Shown here: piece after piece, positions 8,930 through 18,070 of the stretch
How the letters are laid out: the number at the start of each line of letters is the position of its first letter
Numbering within the stretch: position 1 is the first letter of the stretch
From: an uncultured Tenacibaculum sp.
GTDB taxonomy: Bacteria; Bacteroidota; Bacteroidia; Flavobacteriales; Flavobacteriaceae
DNA length: 64,000 nt
Assembly: GCA_947498055.1 (NCBI GenBank)
Contig: CANMJA010000008.1
Coordinates: forward strand, 62,001-126,000
Reading direction: 5' to 3'
Notes under the pieces: model-generated
What the model was told of the DNA's origin: nothing
The model's database searches: none
Seen by the model: the letters and a program-made list of their open reading frames with translations, nothing else
Position numbers and translations under genes: made by a program

Positions 8930-8963
8930 TTCAATAGCTTCTCGAGGCTCGAAGTGACATTTT
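8930..8963. repeat. Dispersed repeat, second direct copy
   Basis: It matches 8741-8775 except for a small deletion in the centre (CTCGAGGCTCGAAG instead of CTCGACTGCGCTCGAAG). Together the two copies bracket the GIY-YIG ORF. Confidence 0.65.
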
Positions 8964-9038
8964 AGAATTTCTTGTTTTTCTATTTAGTTCTTTGCCAAAT
9001 AGAGCGCTGTTGAAATCCTTTTTTAAAATTCTAAAATG

Positions 9039-9725
9039 TTATATAATCTCTTTTCTCTCCAACCATTTCATTGGTATTTCTTTATTACAAAATTCTAAAT
9101 GAATTACTCGTCTATCAAATTCTGAAATAGATTTTGAGGATGCGTGTAATAATAATGGTTTCATTAACATTACTCCTCCTTTTTCTACATTACACAATTC
9201 TTCTTCTTCTAAAATTTCTTTATTAAAATTTTCATCAATTCTAATACACCCTTTAGTATGTGTTTTCGAAATTACTTTTAACGCTCCGTTGGTTTTATCT
9301 GTGTCGTCTAAATGAATTCTAATGGTTATTGTATTTTCTAAAATTTCTTTAGGAGGAATAACTCCTAATTGACCATTCTTATTTGTCCAATTAGAAAAAC
9401 CTTTCGTTTCTAACTTATTCTTCACACTAATACTCAAATCTTGATGATACCCTACAAACCAATTAGATTTACTTGGTTTATTAAAAAATATAGCTTTGCT
9501 TAAAAAATAATTTTTATCGCAAATAGTATTATATAACACTCTAAATTTTTTGCTTTTAAAAATTACAGTTAAAATCTCTGGTTTTTTATTAATTAATTGT
9601 CGTATTGCATAGTTCTCTTTTGAATATTCAATCAAACTAATTAATTCTAACAGTTCTTCACTAGTAAAAATAGATTTTGTTATGGAAAAACCTGTTTCTT
9701 TAAGTTCCTTATTATATTGAAACAT
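9039..9725 (-). CDS. Phytanoyl-CoA dioxygenase (PhyH) family protein
   Basis: A 228-residue protein with the 2-oxoglutarate/iron dioxygenase ligands: HQD in VGYHQDLS, the distal His in LLLHASS, and the Arg in FDRRVIHLEF that holds 2-oxoglutarate. Length and order match the PhyH family, which hydroxylates small molecules. It lies one base upstream of nothing but directly downstream of the RidA gene (stop and start nearly touch), so it is in the kynurenine transcript. The substrate is unknown; a role in tryptophan metabolite modification is only suggested by the neighbourhood. Confidence 0.8.
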   Translation of the reverse strand: MFQYNKELKETGFSITKSIFTSEELLELISLIEYSKENYAIRQLINKKPEILTVIFKSKKFRVLYNTICDKNYFLSKAIFFNKPSKSNWFVGYHQDLSISVKNKLETKGFSNWTNKNGQLGVIPPKEILENTITIRIHLDDTDKTNGALKVISKTHTKGCIRIDENFNKEILEEEELCNVEKGGVMLMKPLLLHASSKSISEFDRRVIHLEFCNKEIPMKWLERKEII

Positions 9726-9726
9726 T

Positions 9727-10131
9727 TTATTGTTTTTTATAAGCGGTAACCTTAATTTCTACCACCAAATCTGGATGCGGTAATTGATGTACTGCCACTG
9801 TAGTACGCGTTGGTCCAGTTTCTTTGTCAAAAAACTCTGCATAAGCTTTATTATACCCTGCAAAATCGTTCATATTTACTAAAAAAGTAGAAACATCAAC
9901 TACATCTTTTATGCTCGCCCCAACTGTTTGTAAATTTTTATCAATGTTTTTTAAAACTTCTCTAGTTTGTGTTTCTATATTTAAATGTTTTGTTCCCATT
10001 TCATCGATAATATCTACTCCTGCAATGGTATTATCTGGTCTTCGTGAACTAGTACCAGAAACAAATATAAAATCGCCCACTACTTTTACATGCGGATATG
10101 CTCCTCTGGGTGTTACTTTTTTTTTACTCAT
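9727..10131 (-). CDS. RidA-family 2-aminomuconate deaminase
   Basis: The frame opens at 10173, but homologues start near [14 protein letters not shown], so the ATG at 10131 is preferred; the product is 134 residues. The sequence shows [11 protein letters not shown] and [17 protein letters not shown], a signature of the aminomuconate-deaminase branch of the RidA (YjgF/YER057c) family. The enzyme releases ammonia from 2-aminomuconate to give 4-oxalocrotonate. The presence of the semialdehyde dehydrogenase and ACMSD nearby strengthens this over a housekeeping enamine deaminase. Confidence 0.87.
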   Translation of the reverse strand: MSKKKVTPRGAYPHVKVVGDFIFVSGTSSRRPDNTIAGVDIIDEMGTKHLNIETQTREVLKNIDKNLQTVGASIKDVVDVSTFLVNMNDFAGYNKAYAEFFDKETGPTRTTVAVHQLPHPDLVVEIKVTAYKKQ

Positions 10132-10189
10132 TTCTATTTTATTTTTGAAAAGAACTAATGGAGTAAACCTCATTGATTTCTCTTAATAA

Positions 10190-10633
10190 TTACTTTTCTC
10201 TTTTGTATTTCTTTATTTTCTTGATATAGGATTTTATAGTATCACAAGCTCTTTTTACATCTTCCTCTGTTTCTTCTTCTCCTTTTGTATAACGAACATT
10301 TTTTCCACAGGTACTTACACTTTGTTTACCGTTAAAAGAGTTTACAAATAACAACCATTTATCTCCTTTAGTAACAAATAAACCACAGTCTCCACCACCT
10401 AAACCTGTTGTCATTTGCATTGTTTTTTTAGAATTTCCTTTGTAGGAATCATATACTTTAAAAGTGATTATTTTTTTATAAGCTTCTTCATCAATTTCTA
10501 TTTTTACTATTTCTCCTTTTACTATATAAGATGCTTCTGTAAAATCTCTTTTACTAAATTCTTCATAAATACAGGTACATGCTGAAACTGTAGTTCCTAT
10601 TAATAGAACTAAAATTGTGATCATTTTTTTCAT
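10190..10633 (-). CDS. Secreted cysteine-rich protein, TIMP-like fold suspected
   Basis: A 147-residue protein with a signal peptide ending at VSA and a mature N-terminus CTC. A free N-terminal Cys-x-Cys followed by a region like YIVKGEIVKIE and conserved later cysteines (GGGDCGLF, STCGKN) is the pattern of bacterial TIMP/netrin-like OB-fold proteins. The function of the bacterial proteins is unknown. The start overlaps the stop of the DUF1697 gene by four bases, so they are coupled. Confidence 0.6.
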   Translation of the reverse strand: MKKMITILVLLIGTTVSACTCIYEEFSKRDFTEASYIVKGEIVKIEIDEEAYKKIITFKVYDSYKGNSKKTMQMTTGLGGGDCGLFVTKGDKWLLFVNSFNGKQSVSTCGKNVRYTKGEEETEEDVKRACDTIKSYIKKIKKYKREK

Positions 10634-11145
10634 GTTGCTAAGGCTAATAGTTTTAATGTTGTTTTTAAATTTCGGGTAGTTGCTGTAACTTTTAGTTTTT
10701 TCTCCAAAAAATTATTATTCAATTTTGTTTTTCCATAACCTCCTACTGCATTTACATAAACTACATCGTCTATAACTTCATATTCATCTTCTTTTGAGTT
10801 TACTTCTATTTCTTTAATTTCTGATTTCTCAGATAGAAATGTAAAATATTGTTGTTTTTCTTCTACATTTTTATATGGATTATTTTCTATCGCTTTTTTC
10901 CACTCTTCTATAGTTTTCGCTAACACAGGAACATCATACCCATATTGCTTTTCAATTTCTTCTTTTATTTTTTTAACAATCTGTATTTTATTTTCTTTAG
11001 ATTTTAAAATTATATTTCCGCTTTGAATATAAGTTTGTACCTCTTGAAACTGTAGTTGATTCAATAAATCTCTTAGTTTTTGCATCGGAAGTTTCTTTTT
11101 TCCCGAGACATTGATTCCTCTTAATATAATGATGTATGTTTTCAT
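10630..11145 (-). CDS. DUF1697 family protein
   Basis: The frame opens at 11175, but the ATG at 11145 (MKTYIIILRGINVSG) is where the family begins, giving 171 residues. The RGINVSGKKKLPM and YIQSGNIIL motifs are diagnostic for DUF1697. The biochemical function of the family is not established. It lies downstream of kmo, separated by the 11169-11199 hairpin, and overlaps the TIMP-like gene by four bases. Confidence 0.85.
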   Translation of the reverse strand: MKTYIIILRGINVSGKKKLPMQKLRDLLNQLQFQEVQTYIQSGNIILKSKENKIQIVKKIKEEIEKQYGYDVPVLAKTIEEWKKAIENNPYKNVEEKQQYFTFLSEKSEIKEIEVNSKEDEYEVIDDVVYVNAVGGYGKTKLNNNFLEKKLKVTATTRNLKTTLKLLALAT

Positions 11146-11168
11146 TTTTATCGATTTGGAGTACTCAG

Positions 11169-11199
11169 ACCTCACAGGTTTTAGAAACCTGTGAGGTCT
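11169..11199. repeat. Perfect hairpin GACCTCACAGGTTT, intergenic repeat
   Basis: A 14-base perfect stem (11169-11182 and 11186-11199) with a three-base loop. There is no U-run, so it is more a dispersed palindromic element than a simple terminator, although it may protect or end the kmo message. A degraded relative may lie at 2243-2277. Confidence 0.6.
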
Positions 11200-11214
11200 T
11201 TACTATTGTGAATT

Positions 11215-12627
11215 TTAGCTTAATCCAGCAATTTTATCTTCTTGTAATATTCCTTCTGTTTCTTCTTTAATTTTATTCAAGATAACTTGAAGTTCTTCAG
11301 CTGTTATATCTGATGAAGTCGAGATATTTTCATCTGCAATTAAATTTAATAATGCTTTATCTTGCGCTCTACCTTTTTGTAAAGCTTCTTTATATCCTAT
11401 ATTCTCATTAAAAGTAACCATTGCATATTTAGAAAAATATTCTGTAGGAAATGTTTTTTCTAAATCCATTTCTATTGTACGTTTCTTTTTAAATAAAGGG
11501 TTAGCAACATGATCACGCATTTCATAATAATTATCAACCGCTAAATCTGCAATAGCGTCTGTATCTTTTTTTCTTCTTTTTTGATACTCTTTAAAAACTG
11601 TTTCCCAATCTCCTTCAAACTCTTCTAAAATTGTATCAAAAATAGTTACATCTTCAAAAGAAGCATTCATTCCTTGTCCGTAAAAAGGTACTATTGCATG
11701 CGCAGCATCTCCCAATAGTAAGGTTTTATTTTGATACATCCACGGAGAACATTTTACGGTTCCTAAGGCTCCGGTAGGATTGTTAAAAAATTCATCTTTA
11801 ATACTTGGAATCAAAGCTAAAGCATCTGGAAATTGTGTTTCAAAAAATGCTGTTACTTTTTCTTCTGTAGTTAAATTTTTAAAATTATAATCTCCTTCTT
11901 CATAACTTAAAAATAAAGTAACGGTAAAACTACCGTCTAAATTTGGTAACGCAATTAGCATATATGCTCCACGAGGCCAAATATGTAAATGCTCTTTACT
12001 TATTAAATGATTTCCATTTTTATCTGCTGGAATTTCTAATTCTTTATAACCGTGTGTTAAATATTCTTGACTGTAACTAAATAAAAATTTCTTTTCTAAA
12101 TAATAACTTTTACGTAAAATAGAACCTGCTCCGTCTGTACCAAAAACAACATCGCCTTTTACAGAAAACTCTTCTTTAGTTGTATAACTTTTAAAATGTG
12201 CGGTTGTATTTTCTATATCTATGGAAGTACATTTATTGTTAAAATGAATGGTTACATTTTCGTGTTTTTCAGCTTCATTTAATAACAAAGAATTTAAATC
12301 TTGACGAGAGATGGAATTAATATATTCTCCTTCTCTACCTGAATAATTAGAAGCAAACGTTTGTCCTTTTGTATCATGTATTAATCGTCCGTACATTGGA
12401 ATGCATATTTCTTTTGCTTTCTCTTCTACACCTGCTAATCGTAATGCTTTAAACCCTCTATCAGACAGTGCTAAATTTATAGATCGTCCTGCAGAAATAT
12501 CTACTTTACGTAAATCTGGTCTGCTTTCATACAATTCAATTTTATATCCTCGTTGTGCTAATCGAAGTGCTAACAAACTACCACATAAACCTGCTCCTAT
12601 AATTAGTATTTTATCTTTCTTTTTCAT
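11215..12627 (-). CDS. kmo: Kynurenine 3-monooxygenase
   Basis: A 470-residue FAD-dependent aromatic hydroxylase. The N-terminal dinucleotide motif is IIGAGLCGS, with the ELYESRPD acidic end. The central block GRSINLALSDRG is conserved in KMO, and the late FAD motif is GDAAHAIVPFYGQGMNASFED. It hydroxylates L-kynurenine to 3-hydroxykynurenine using NADPH and oxygen. The gene starts two bases after the kynU stop, so the two are one transcript. Length is normal for the family; no obvious C-terminal membrane anchor is seen, as in bacterial enzymes. Confidence 0.96.
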   Translation of the reverse strand: MKKKDKILIIGAGLCGSLLALRLAQRGYKIELYESRPDLRKVDISAGRSINLALSDRGFKALRLAGVEEKAKEICIPMYGRLIHDTKGQTFASNYSGREGEYINSISRQDLNSLLLNEAEKHENVTIHFNNKCTSIDIENTTAHFKSYTTKEEFSVKGDVVFGTDGAGSILRKSYYLEKKFLFSYSQEYLTHGYKELEIPADKNGNHLISKEHLHIWPRGAYMLIALPNLDGSFTVTLFLSYEEGDYNFKNLTTEEKVTAFFETQFPDALALIPSIKDEFFNNPTGALGTVKCSPWMYQNKTLLLGDAAHAIVPFYGQGMNASFEDVTIFDTILEEFEGDWETVFKEYQKRRKKDTDAIADLAVDNYYEMRDHVANPLFKKKRTIEMDLEKTFPTEYFSKYAMVTFNENIGYKEALQKGRAQDKALLNLIADENISTSSDITAEELQVILNKIKEETEGILQEDKIAGLS

Positions 12628-12628
12628 T

Positions 12629-13891
12629 TTACAATAACTTTTTTAACACATCCACCATTTTATACACATCCTCAAAACGAGTATACATTGGCACCGGAGC
12701 ACAACGAATTACGTCTGGTTCACGCCAATCTGTTATTATATGATGTTCCGTTAATTTTTGATGAAGATTTTTATCGGCATTTTTAACTTGAATAGATAAT
12801 TGACAACCCCTTTCTTTAGGATTGGATGGCGTAATTATTTTAATTCTATCTGTATTTATTTCATTTATTAAAAACTCAAAATAGCCTGTTAGTTTTTCCG
12901 ATTTTTCTCTTAAAGCTTCCATTCCAACTTTGTCAAACATATCTAACGAAGCGCGAATTGCTGCCATAGATAATATTGGTGGATTTGATAATTGCCATCC
13001 TTCTGCTCCATCCATCACATCAAAAGGCTGACGCATATTAAAACGAGTTTCTTTATTATGATTCCACCAACCTGCAAAACGGGGTATGTCTTTCTTTTTT
13101 GCATATTTTTCATGCACAAACAATCCTGCTAAACTTCCTGGTCCTGAATTAAGGTATTTATAGGTGCACCAAGCAGCAAAATCTACTCCACTATCGTGCA
13201 AATTGGGTTGAATGTTTCCTGCTCCATGGGCTAAATCTATTCCTACCATGCAATTTTTTGCGTGTCCAATCTCGGCGATTCGCTTTAGATCTAAGTATTG
13301 ACCAGTATAGTAATTTACCCCTCCAATTAATAATAAAGCTATTTCATCTCCTTGCTCTTCTACAATCGTTTCTAAATCTTCTATACGTAATAACTCTTCA
13401 CCTTCTCTTGGTTTCCACTCTATAAGTCCTTCTTTTGCATGAAAACCATGAAATTCTAATTGTGATTGTACTGCATATCTATCGGAAGGAAAAGCATCAC
13501 TTTCTATAACAATTTTAAATTTTGTTTTGGTTGGCTGGTAAAACGAAACCATTAACAAATGTAAGTTTGTAGTTAAAGTATTCATTACTACAACTTCTAT
13601 TGGTTTTGCTCCAACTATTTTCGCCATTTTACCTGTTAAAAACTCATGATAAGGTAGCCAGGGTGTTTCTCCTTCAAAATGTCCTTCTACTCCATATTTT
13701 GCCCAATCATCTAATTCTTTTTGTATGTATTGTTGTGTTTGCTTAGGTTGTAAACCTAAAGAGTTTCCTGTAAAATATAACCAATCGTTCCCGCTTTTAT
13801 CTTTTGGAATATAAAATTGCTCTCTTAAATAACTTAGTGAATCTTCTTTGTCTAGTTGTTGCGCGTATGCTAATGCGTTTTGATAATTCAT
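12629..13891 (-). CDS. kynU: Kynureninase
   Basis: A 420-residue PLP enzyme of the class V aminotransferase fold. The PLP lysine is in CTYKYLNSGPG, the PLP-binding Asp in VGIDLAHGAGN, and the WWNH block follows at FAGWWNHN, all diagnostic of kynureninase. It splits 3-hydroxykynurenine into 3-hydroxyanthranilate and alanine. It is the first gene of the kynurenine run, preceded by a TAnnTTTG promoter candidate about 20 bases upstream of the start codon. Confidence 0.96.
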   Translation of the reverse strand: MNYQNALAYAQQLDKEDSLSYLREQFYIPKDKSGNDWLYFTGNSLGLQPKQTQQYIQKELDDWAKYGVEGHFEGETPWLPYHEFLTGKMAKIVGAKPIEVVVMNTLTTNLHLLMVSFYQPTKTKFKIVIESDAFPSDRYAVQSQLEFHGFHAKEGLIEWKPREGEELLRIEDLETIVEEQGDEIALLLIGGVNYYTGQYLDLKRIAEIGHAKNCMVGIDLAHGAGNIQPNLHDSGVDFAAWCTYKYLNSGPGSLAGLFVHEKYAKKKDIPRFAGWWNHNKETRFNMRQPFDVMDGAEGWQLSNPPILSMAAIRASLDMFDKVGMEALREKSEKLTGYFEFLINEINTDRIKIITPSNPKERGCQLSIQVKNADKNLHQKLTEHHIITDWREPDVIRCAPVPMYTRFEDVYKMVDVLKKLL

Positions 13892-13908
13892 TAAAGAATG
13901 ATTTTAAT

Positions 13909-13916
13909 CAAAGATA
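13909..13916 (-). promoter_or_regulatory. Candidate flavobacterial -7 box of the kynU operon
   Basis: On the minus strand this reads TATCTTTG, matching the Bacteroidota TAnnTTTG element, 17 bases upstream of the kynU start. No good TTG box is found at the usual distance, so confidence is moderate. The 13892-14167 gap is the divergent region between kynU and the plus-strand lipoprotein gene. Confidence 0.4.
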
Positions 13917-14167
13917 AAAAAACAATAGTTAGTAATATTATTACCTTAGAATAGTTTTTTGTATTTATTATTATCTCTTTTTAAAAAAGATTTACTAATT
14001 TTCTTCAAACTTGATTAAAAAACATACTCGTTTTGCTTTCATTTAAAACTGTTTTATTCTTCAATAATCTTCTTTTATGCTCTTCTTATCCACTCTCATG
14101 GTATATTTCTCTATGGATGTTTCTATTTTGAATAATTTTAAAATAGAAAACTAACTAAACTTTAATT

Positions 14168-15517
14168 ATGAAGATTTTTACTTTACTTGGAACCTTGTTT
14201 CTACTATTTTTTCTAGTTTCTTGTGATAAAACAGAAAAAAGCAAAGGGTATGAAGCTGTAGTTATTGATTCTTATGAATATCCTTCAGATTCTATAACAA
14301 TAAACAAATGGATTGCTAATGATAATTTTAAAGCTATGTACAAACATGGTTGGTATATTTGGCAACACTTAACAAATATAGATACTACCAATCAAAAATT
14401 AAGATACCAAACATGGTCTAGCCCAGCACAAATAATAGATAAATTAAAACAACCTATAAAAAATAAAAAAACAGAAATTTTATTTGAAAAACCTCATCAA
14501 TTAAGTCATCATAATCCTGAATTAATTACAGATGATTTAAGTATTGTTGTTACAGTTGGGTATAACAAAGCATCGGAGAAATATGCCATTGATAATAAAA
14601 TATTTTATTTATCGAGCTTAAAAGGTATGCAAGAAGGAAACTATAGTAGTATTCCTGAATTTCCTTCTAATGCAATTAATATTAAGCCAGTGTATAAAAT
14701 AATTACAAGTGATAAAATATATGATGGCATATATACTATGGATTCTTGGAATGGCCCGAAATACTATGATGATGGATATCCTCAAACAAAATGGAAATCT
14801 TGTATTCATGTGAATATAAACGAAAATAAAAGTAATCCTAACGGAAATTTAGATTATGATTGTAATAATGTTAATGAGGAAAATATGTTTTATTTAAATG
14901 ATTTTATTCATTATAAAATTTCTAAAAAACAAGCAAAATCTTACAATACACAAATAAAAAAAGGGGCTGAAAAAGCTAAAGAAGGAGATATCGCTTTATT
15001 AGTTGCTATGCATGTTACTACTAAAGAAATAAAACGTTGGACATGGCAAACTTACTGGTGGTCTCCTACTCCTTTGGTTCCTAAAACACCTAGTTCTAAT
15101 GCTATTGCTTCTTCTAAAAATGGAATTAAATTACAAGGAGCAGCAAGCCATTATGCAATGGCGGTTGCGTATTCTATGATTACTCCTAGTCAACCATATA
15201 TAAACGGTAAAAATGAAGGTAGCCCGCTTATTGCTTTCAATCCATATTTAGAAGCTCATTTTGGGAAAAAAACTTTCTCAGGTACTAATAGTTATGTTAT
15301 GAATAATGGAAAAAAAATAGCTACAGATTTAGGGGTGAGTTCTAATTGTATGTCTTGTCATATTGCAGCAGCTGTAGACACTAAGAAAAGTAGTAATTTT
15401 AATGGCCCTAAATACCAAGGAGATAAATATATAAGTTATAAAGATAGTATTTTTAAGAATAGATTAATGTTGGATTTTGCTTGGTCTATACAAGGAAATA
15501 TTGTTACGGATAAATAA
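14168..15517 (+). CDS. Lipoprotein with a single CxxCH haem-like motif
   Basis: A 449-residue protein with a lipoprotein signal ending LVSC at Cys19. Near the C-terminus it has SSNCMSCHIAAAV, a c-type cytochrome haem-binding motif. The middle part holds a WTWQTYWWSP block and has no domain I can name. Proteins of this type with a lone CxxCH exist in Bacteroidota and are thought to be periplasmic or surface haem proteins; a redox role is inferred. It is transcribed alone, divergent from kynU. Confidence 0.65.
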   Translation: MKIFTLLGTLFLLFFLVSCDKTEKSKGYEAVVIDSYEYPSDSITINKWIANDNFKAMYKHGWYIWQHLTNIDTTNQKLRYQTWSSPAQIIDKLKQPIKNKKTEILFEKPHQLSHHNPELITDDLSIVVTVGYNKASEKYAIDNKIFYLSSLKGMQEGNYSSIPEFPSNAINIKPVYKIITSDKIYDGIYTMDSWNGPKYYDDGYPQTKWKSCIHVNINENKSNPNGNLDYDCNNVNEENMFYLNDFIHYKISKKQAKSYNTQIKKGAEKAKEGDIALLVAMHVTTKEIKRWTWQTYWWSPTPLVPKTPSSNAIASSKNGIKLQGAASHYAMAVAYSMITPSQPYINGKNEGSPLIAFNPYLEAHFGKKTFSGTNSYVMNNGKKIATDLGVSSNCMSCHIAAAVDTKKSSNFNGPKYQGDKYISYKDSIFKNRLMLDFAWSIQGNIVTDK

Positions 15518-15529
15518 TAAAGGGCTTTA

Positions 15530-15620
15530 ATACGATTTACGATAAAATTTAAAAATGCTACGGTACCACCAATCACAGATAAAAAGAACTCGACAAAGAC
15601 TCAAAAACAGCTTCTTTTTA
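15530..15620. repeat. Dispersed repeat shared with 59425-59475 in inverted orientation
   Basis: Read on the minus strand this contains TTTATCTGTG, then GGTACCGTAGCATTTTT and AAATTTT. The plus strand at 59434-59478 has TTTATCTGTG, then AATGCCGTAGTATTTTT and GAATTTT. Two diverged copies of one intergenic element are the best explanation. Confidence 0.45.
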
Positions 15621-15749
15621 TCTCTAACACAACGCTGTTGCCTTGATTTTCAAAATTTTTATCCATAAGCCGAGTTATAACCATATTTCTGCTTTTTAAA
15701 TAAAAAAAGTAGTACCCTATTTTATGTCATTACAACCGTTTCTCAAAAT

Positions 15750-15782
15750 AAAACCTTGTCTCTATAAAAAGGACAAGGTTTT
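15750..15782. terminator. Hairpin with T-rich tail
   Basis: An 11-base perfect stem (AAAACCTTGTC / GACAAGGTTTT) with an 11-base loop, followed on the plus strand by TTGTTTTTTG. It can end transcription from the lipoprotein gene, although it lies about 230 bases beyond the stop codon. Confidence 0.55.
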
Positions 15783-15787
15783 GTTTT

Positions 15788-15880
15788 TTGCGTTAGCGAT
15801 TGTAGTGGCATCCTTTTTTTGCTTTAACAAATGGCAAAAAAAGATATAACGAAAAGCGCGACCCTTTGGGTAACGCCCTT
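15788..15880. repeat. Structured intergenic element before the SerB-SerA gene end
   Basis: This stretch has GCGTTAGCGATTGTAGTGGC at one end and GGGTAACGCC at the other (GCGTTA / TAACGC can pair), with an inner hairpin TTTTTTTGC / GCAAAAAAA. It is much more GC-rich than its surroundings. I remember similar blocks between genes in flavobacteria, so it is probably a dispersed structured repeat. It fills most of the gap 15518-15886 together with the elements listed above. Confidence 0.4.
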
Positions 15881-15886
15881 AATATT

Positions 15887-17770
15887 TTAATACAATACTC
15901 TAAATCGAATAGTACCTTCAACATCTTTTAACTTCGATATTACTTCTTGGTTATAATCTTTATCTACATCTGTGATTACATATCCTACCTTAGAATCGGT
16001 AGATAAATACTGTCCCACGATATTTAATCCATATTCGGCTACTACTTTATTTATATTAGCCATTACACCAGATATATTTTTGTGAATATGTAAAAAACGA
16101 TGTGCATTCTGTTGTTTTGGTAATCGTAAATTAGGGAAATTTACAGCATCTACAGTGTTTCCTGCATTAATGTAAGCCATTATTTTACTAGGAACAAAAT
16201 CTGCAATATCTCTTTGTGCTTCTTCTGTACTTCCGCCTACATGCGGTGTAAGAATTACATTAGGTAAGCCTTTTAAATCTGTATAAAAATCGCCATTTTT
16301 TCTTGGCTCTTCAGGATATACATCTACTGCTGCCCCTGCTAATTTACCCGATTTTAATGCACTGGTTAATGCTGGAATATCTACTACAAAACCTCTAGAT
16401 AAATTTACTAAATGAGCTCCATTTTTCATTTGAGAAATTTCTTTTTCTCCTATATAATTTTTGTTTAATGAATTATCATCTACGTGTAATGTAACCACAT
16501 CTGAAACAGCCAATAAATCTGCTAAAGAATTCATTTTTGTGGCATTTCCTAAGGCTAATTTATCTTCTACATCATAATAATACACATCCATTCCTAAGGC
16601 TTCTGCCAAAACTGATAATTGTTTTCCTATATTACCATACCCAACAATACCTAACTTTTTTCCTCTTACTTCTTTGGATCCTTGGGCTGTTTTATTCCAT
16701 TTTCCTTCATGTATTTCTGTACTTCTTTGAAACACACTACGCATTAGCATAATAATTTCACCTATGGCTAGCTCTACTACAGAGCGTGTATTACTATATG
16801 GAGCATTAAAAACTACAATTCCGTTTTCTTTACAAGCTTCTAAATCTATTTGTTTCGTACCAATACAAAAAGCACCAACTGCTAATAACCTAGGAGCATT
16901 TTCGATTACTTTTTTTGTTATTTGTGTTTTAGAACGGATTCCTACAACATGAACATCTTGTAGTTTTTCAATTAATTCTTCTTCTGATAAACTTCTAGAA
17001 ACTGTTTCTACGGTAAATCCGTCATTGGTAAATTTTTCGTACGCATCTGCATGTATATTTTCTAATAATAACATTTTGATACGATTTTTTGGGTAAGATA
17101 TATTTCTTGGCAAATCGTTTATAAATAAAAATTCATCTAAATTTGGGGTAATATAATCAGCATTTTCGATTGTTTTTTTTCTTTGTACATTTTCTGTAAA
17201 TGCAAAGAATGTATCTGCAACCCCTGCTTCCTTAGTTACATAATCGCTATAACCATCTCCTATTACTTGTATTTCTCCTTGTAATTTTAAATCTTTTAAG
17301 CATTGAATTTTTCCATTATGTGAAGATAATACGTTATCTCTATCAAACCCTATAATTTCTCCTTCCTCATTAAATTCAAAAGTATTGGCAAAAACTCTTT
17401 CTGAAGGAATATTATATGCTGCTACAATAGGGTCTATAAATTCTTTGAAACCCGCTGAGATAACATAAATATTATCGGAGAAGGATTCGAAAAATTCTTT
17501 ATTTCTTTCTATAGAATTGGAAACATATTTTTTTAATTTTTCAATTAATAGTTTTAAATCGGATCGTTTAGCTTTTAACAATTTTATTCTTCGTTCTAAA
17601 GATTGTGTAAAAGATATTTCGCCATCGATTCCTAGGTTTGTTATTTTAATAATCTCTTCAATAATTTCTTCTTTCTGAGGGTTATTAGCTAAAGTTATTT
17701 CTGCTAAAATATCTAAACCCTCAACCTTTGTAAGAGTACTGTCAAAATCGAAAACATAATATTTATTCAT
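15887..17770 (-). CDS. Fused phosphoserine phosphatase / D-3-phosphoglycerate dehydrogenase
   Basis: A 627-residue fusion for serine biosynthesis. Residues 1-215 are a HAD-IB phosphatase: DFDST with Asp8 and Asp10, ISAGF with the Ser of motif II, and GDGYSD near 171. Residues from about 231 form a 2-hydroxyacid dehydrogenase: GYGNIG at 377-382, NLSRG with the catalytic Arg, and TPHVGG with the catalytic His. The last 75 residues form an ACT-like domain (ISGVMANINKVV...VGYVITDVD), usually the serine feedback site. The middle enzyme of the pathway, SerC, is not next to it. The fused order is the reverse of the reaction order. Confidence 0.93.
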   Translation of the reverse strand: MNKYYVFDFDSTLTKVEGLDILAEITLANNPQKEEIIEEIIKITNLGIDGEISFTQSLERRIKLLKAKRSDLKLLIEKLKKYVSNSIERNKEFFESFSDNIYVISAGFKEFIDPIVAAYNIPSERVFANTFEFNEEGEIIGFDRDNVLSSHNGKIQCLKDLKLQGEIQVIGDGYSDYVTKEAGVADTFFAFTENVQRKKTIENADYITPNLDEFLFINDLPRNISYPKNRIKMLLLENIHADAYEKFTNDGFTVETVSRSLSEEELIEKLQDVHVVGIRSKTQITKKVIENAPRLLAVGAFCIGTKQIDLEACKENGIVVFNAPYSNTRSVVELAIGEIIMLMRSVFQRSTEIHEGKWNKTAQGSKEVRGKKLGIVGYGNIGKQLSVLAEALGMDVYYYDVEDKLALGNATKMNSLADLLAVSDVVTLHVDDNSLNKNYIGEKEISQMKNGAHLVNLSRGFVVDIPALTSALKSGKLAGAAVDVYPEEPRKNGDFYTDLKGLPNVILTPHVGGSTEEAQRDIADFVPSKIMAYINAGNTVDAVNFPNLRLPKQQNAHRFLHIHKNISGVMANINKVVAEYGLNIVGQYLSTDSKVGYVITDVDKDYNQEVISKLKDVEGTIRFRVLY

Positions 17771-18070
17771 GACTAAAAAAGAATATGTTACAAGCTAGAA
17801 AATTACAATCTATTTTGTAGATAAAAAATTAATATTAAAAAAAAGACTCATTTTTAAAAGACTGTTATTTATATGCTTCTATTTTAATAATAATACAATT
17901 TTTTACTCGTTTTTCACATAATTTTAAAATATAAATAAACCCTGCAAAGTAAAACACAAGAGACTTATAAACAACACTATATACATTTATCTGTTTTGTT
18001 TTCATTATCTATCTAACTTCCTCTTCTTAGTTGTAAAAAAAATAAATTTATTTTGATTTTTTCAACTAAT

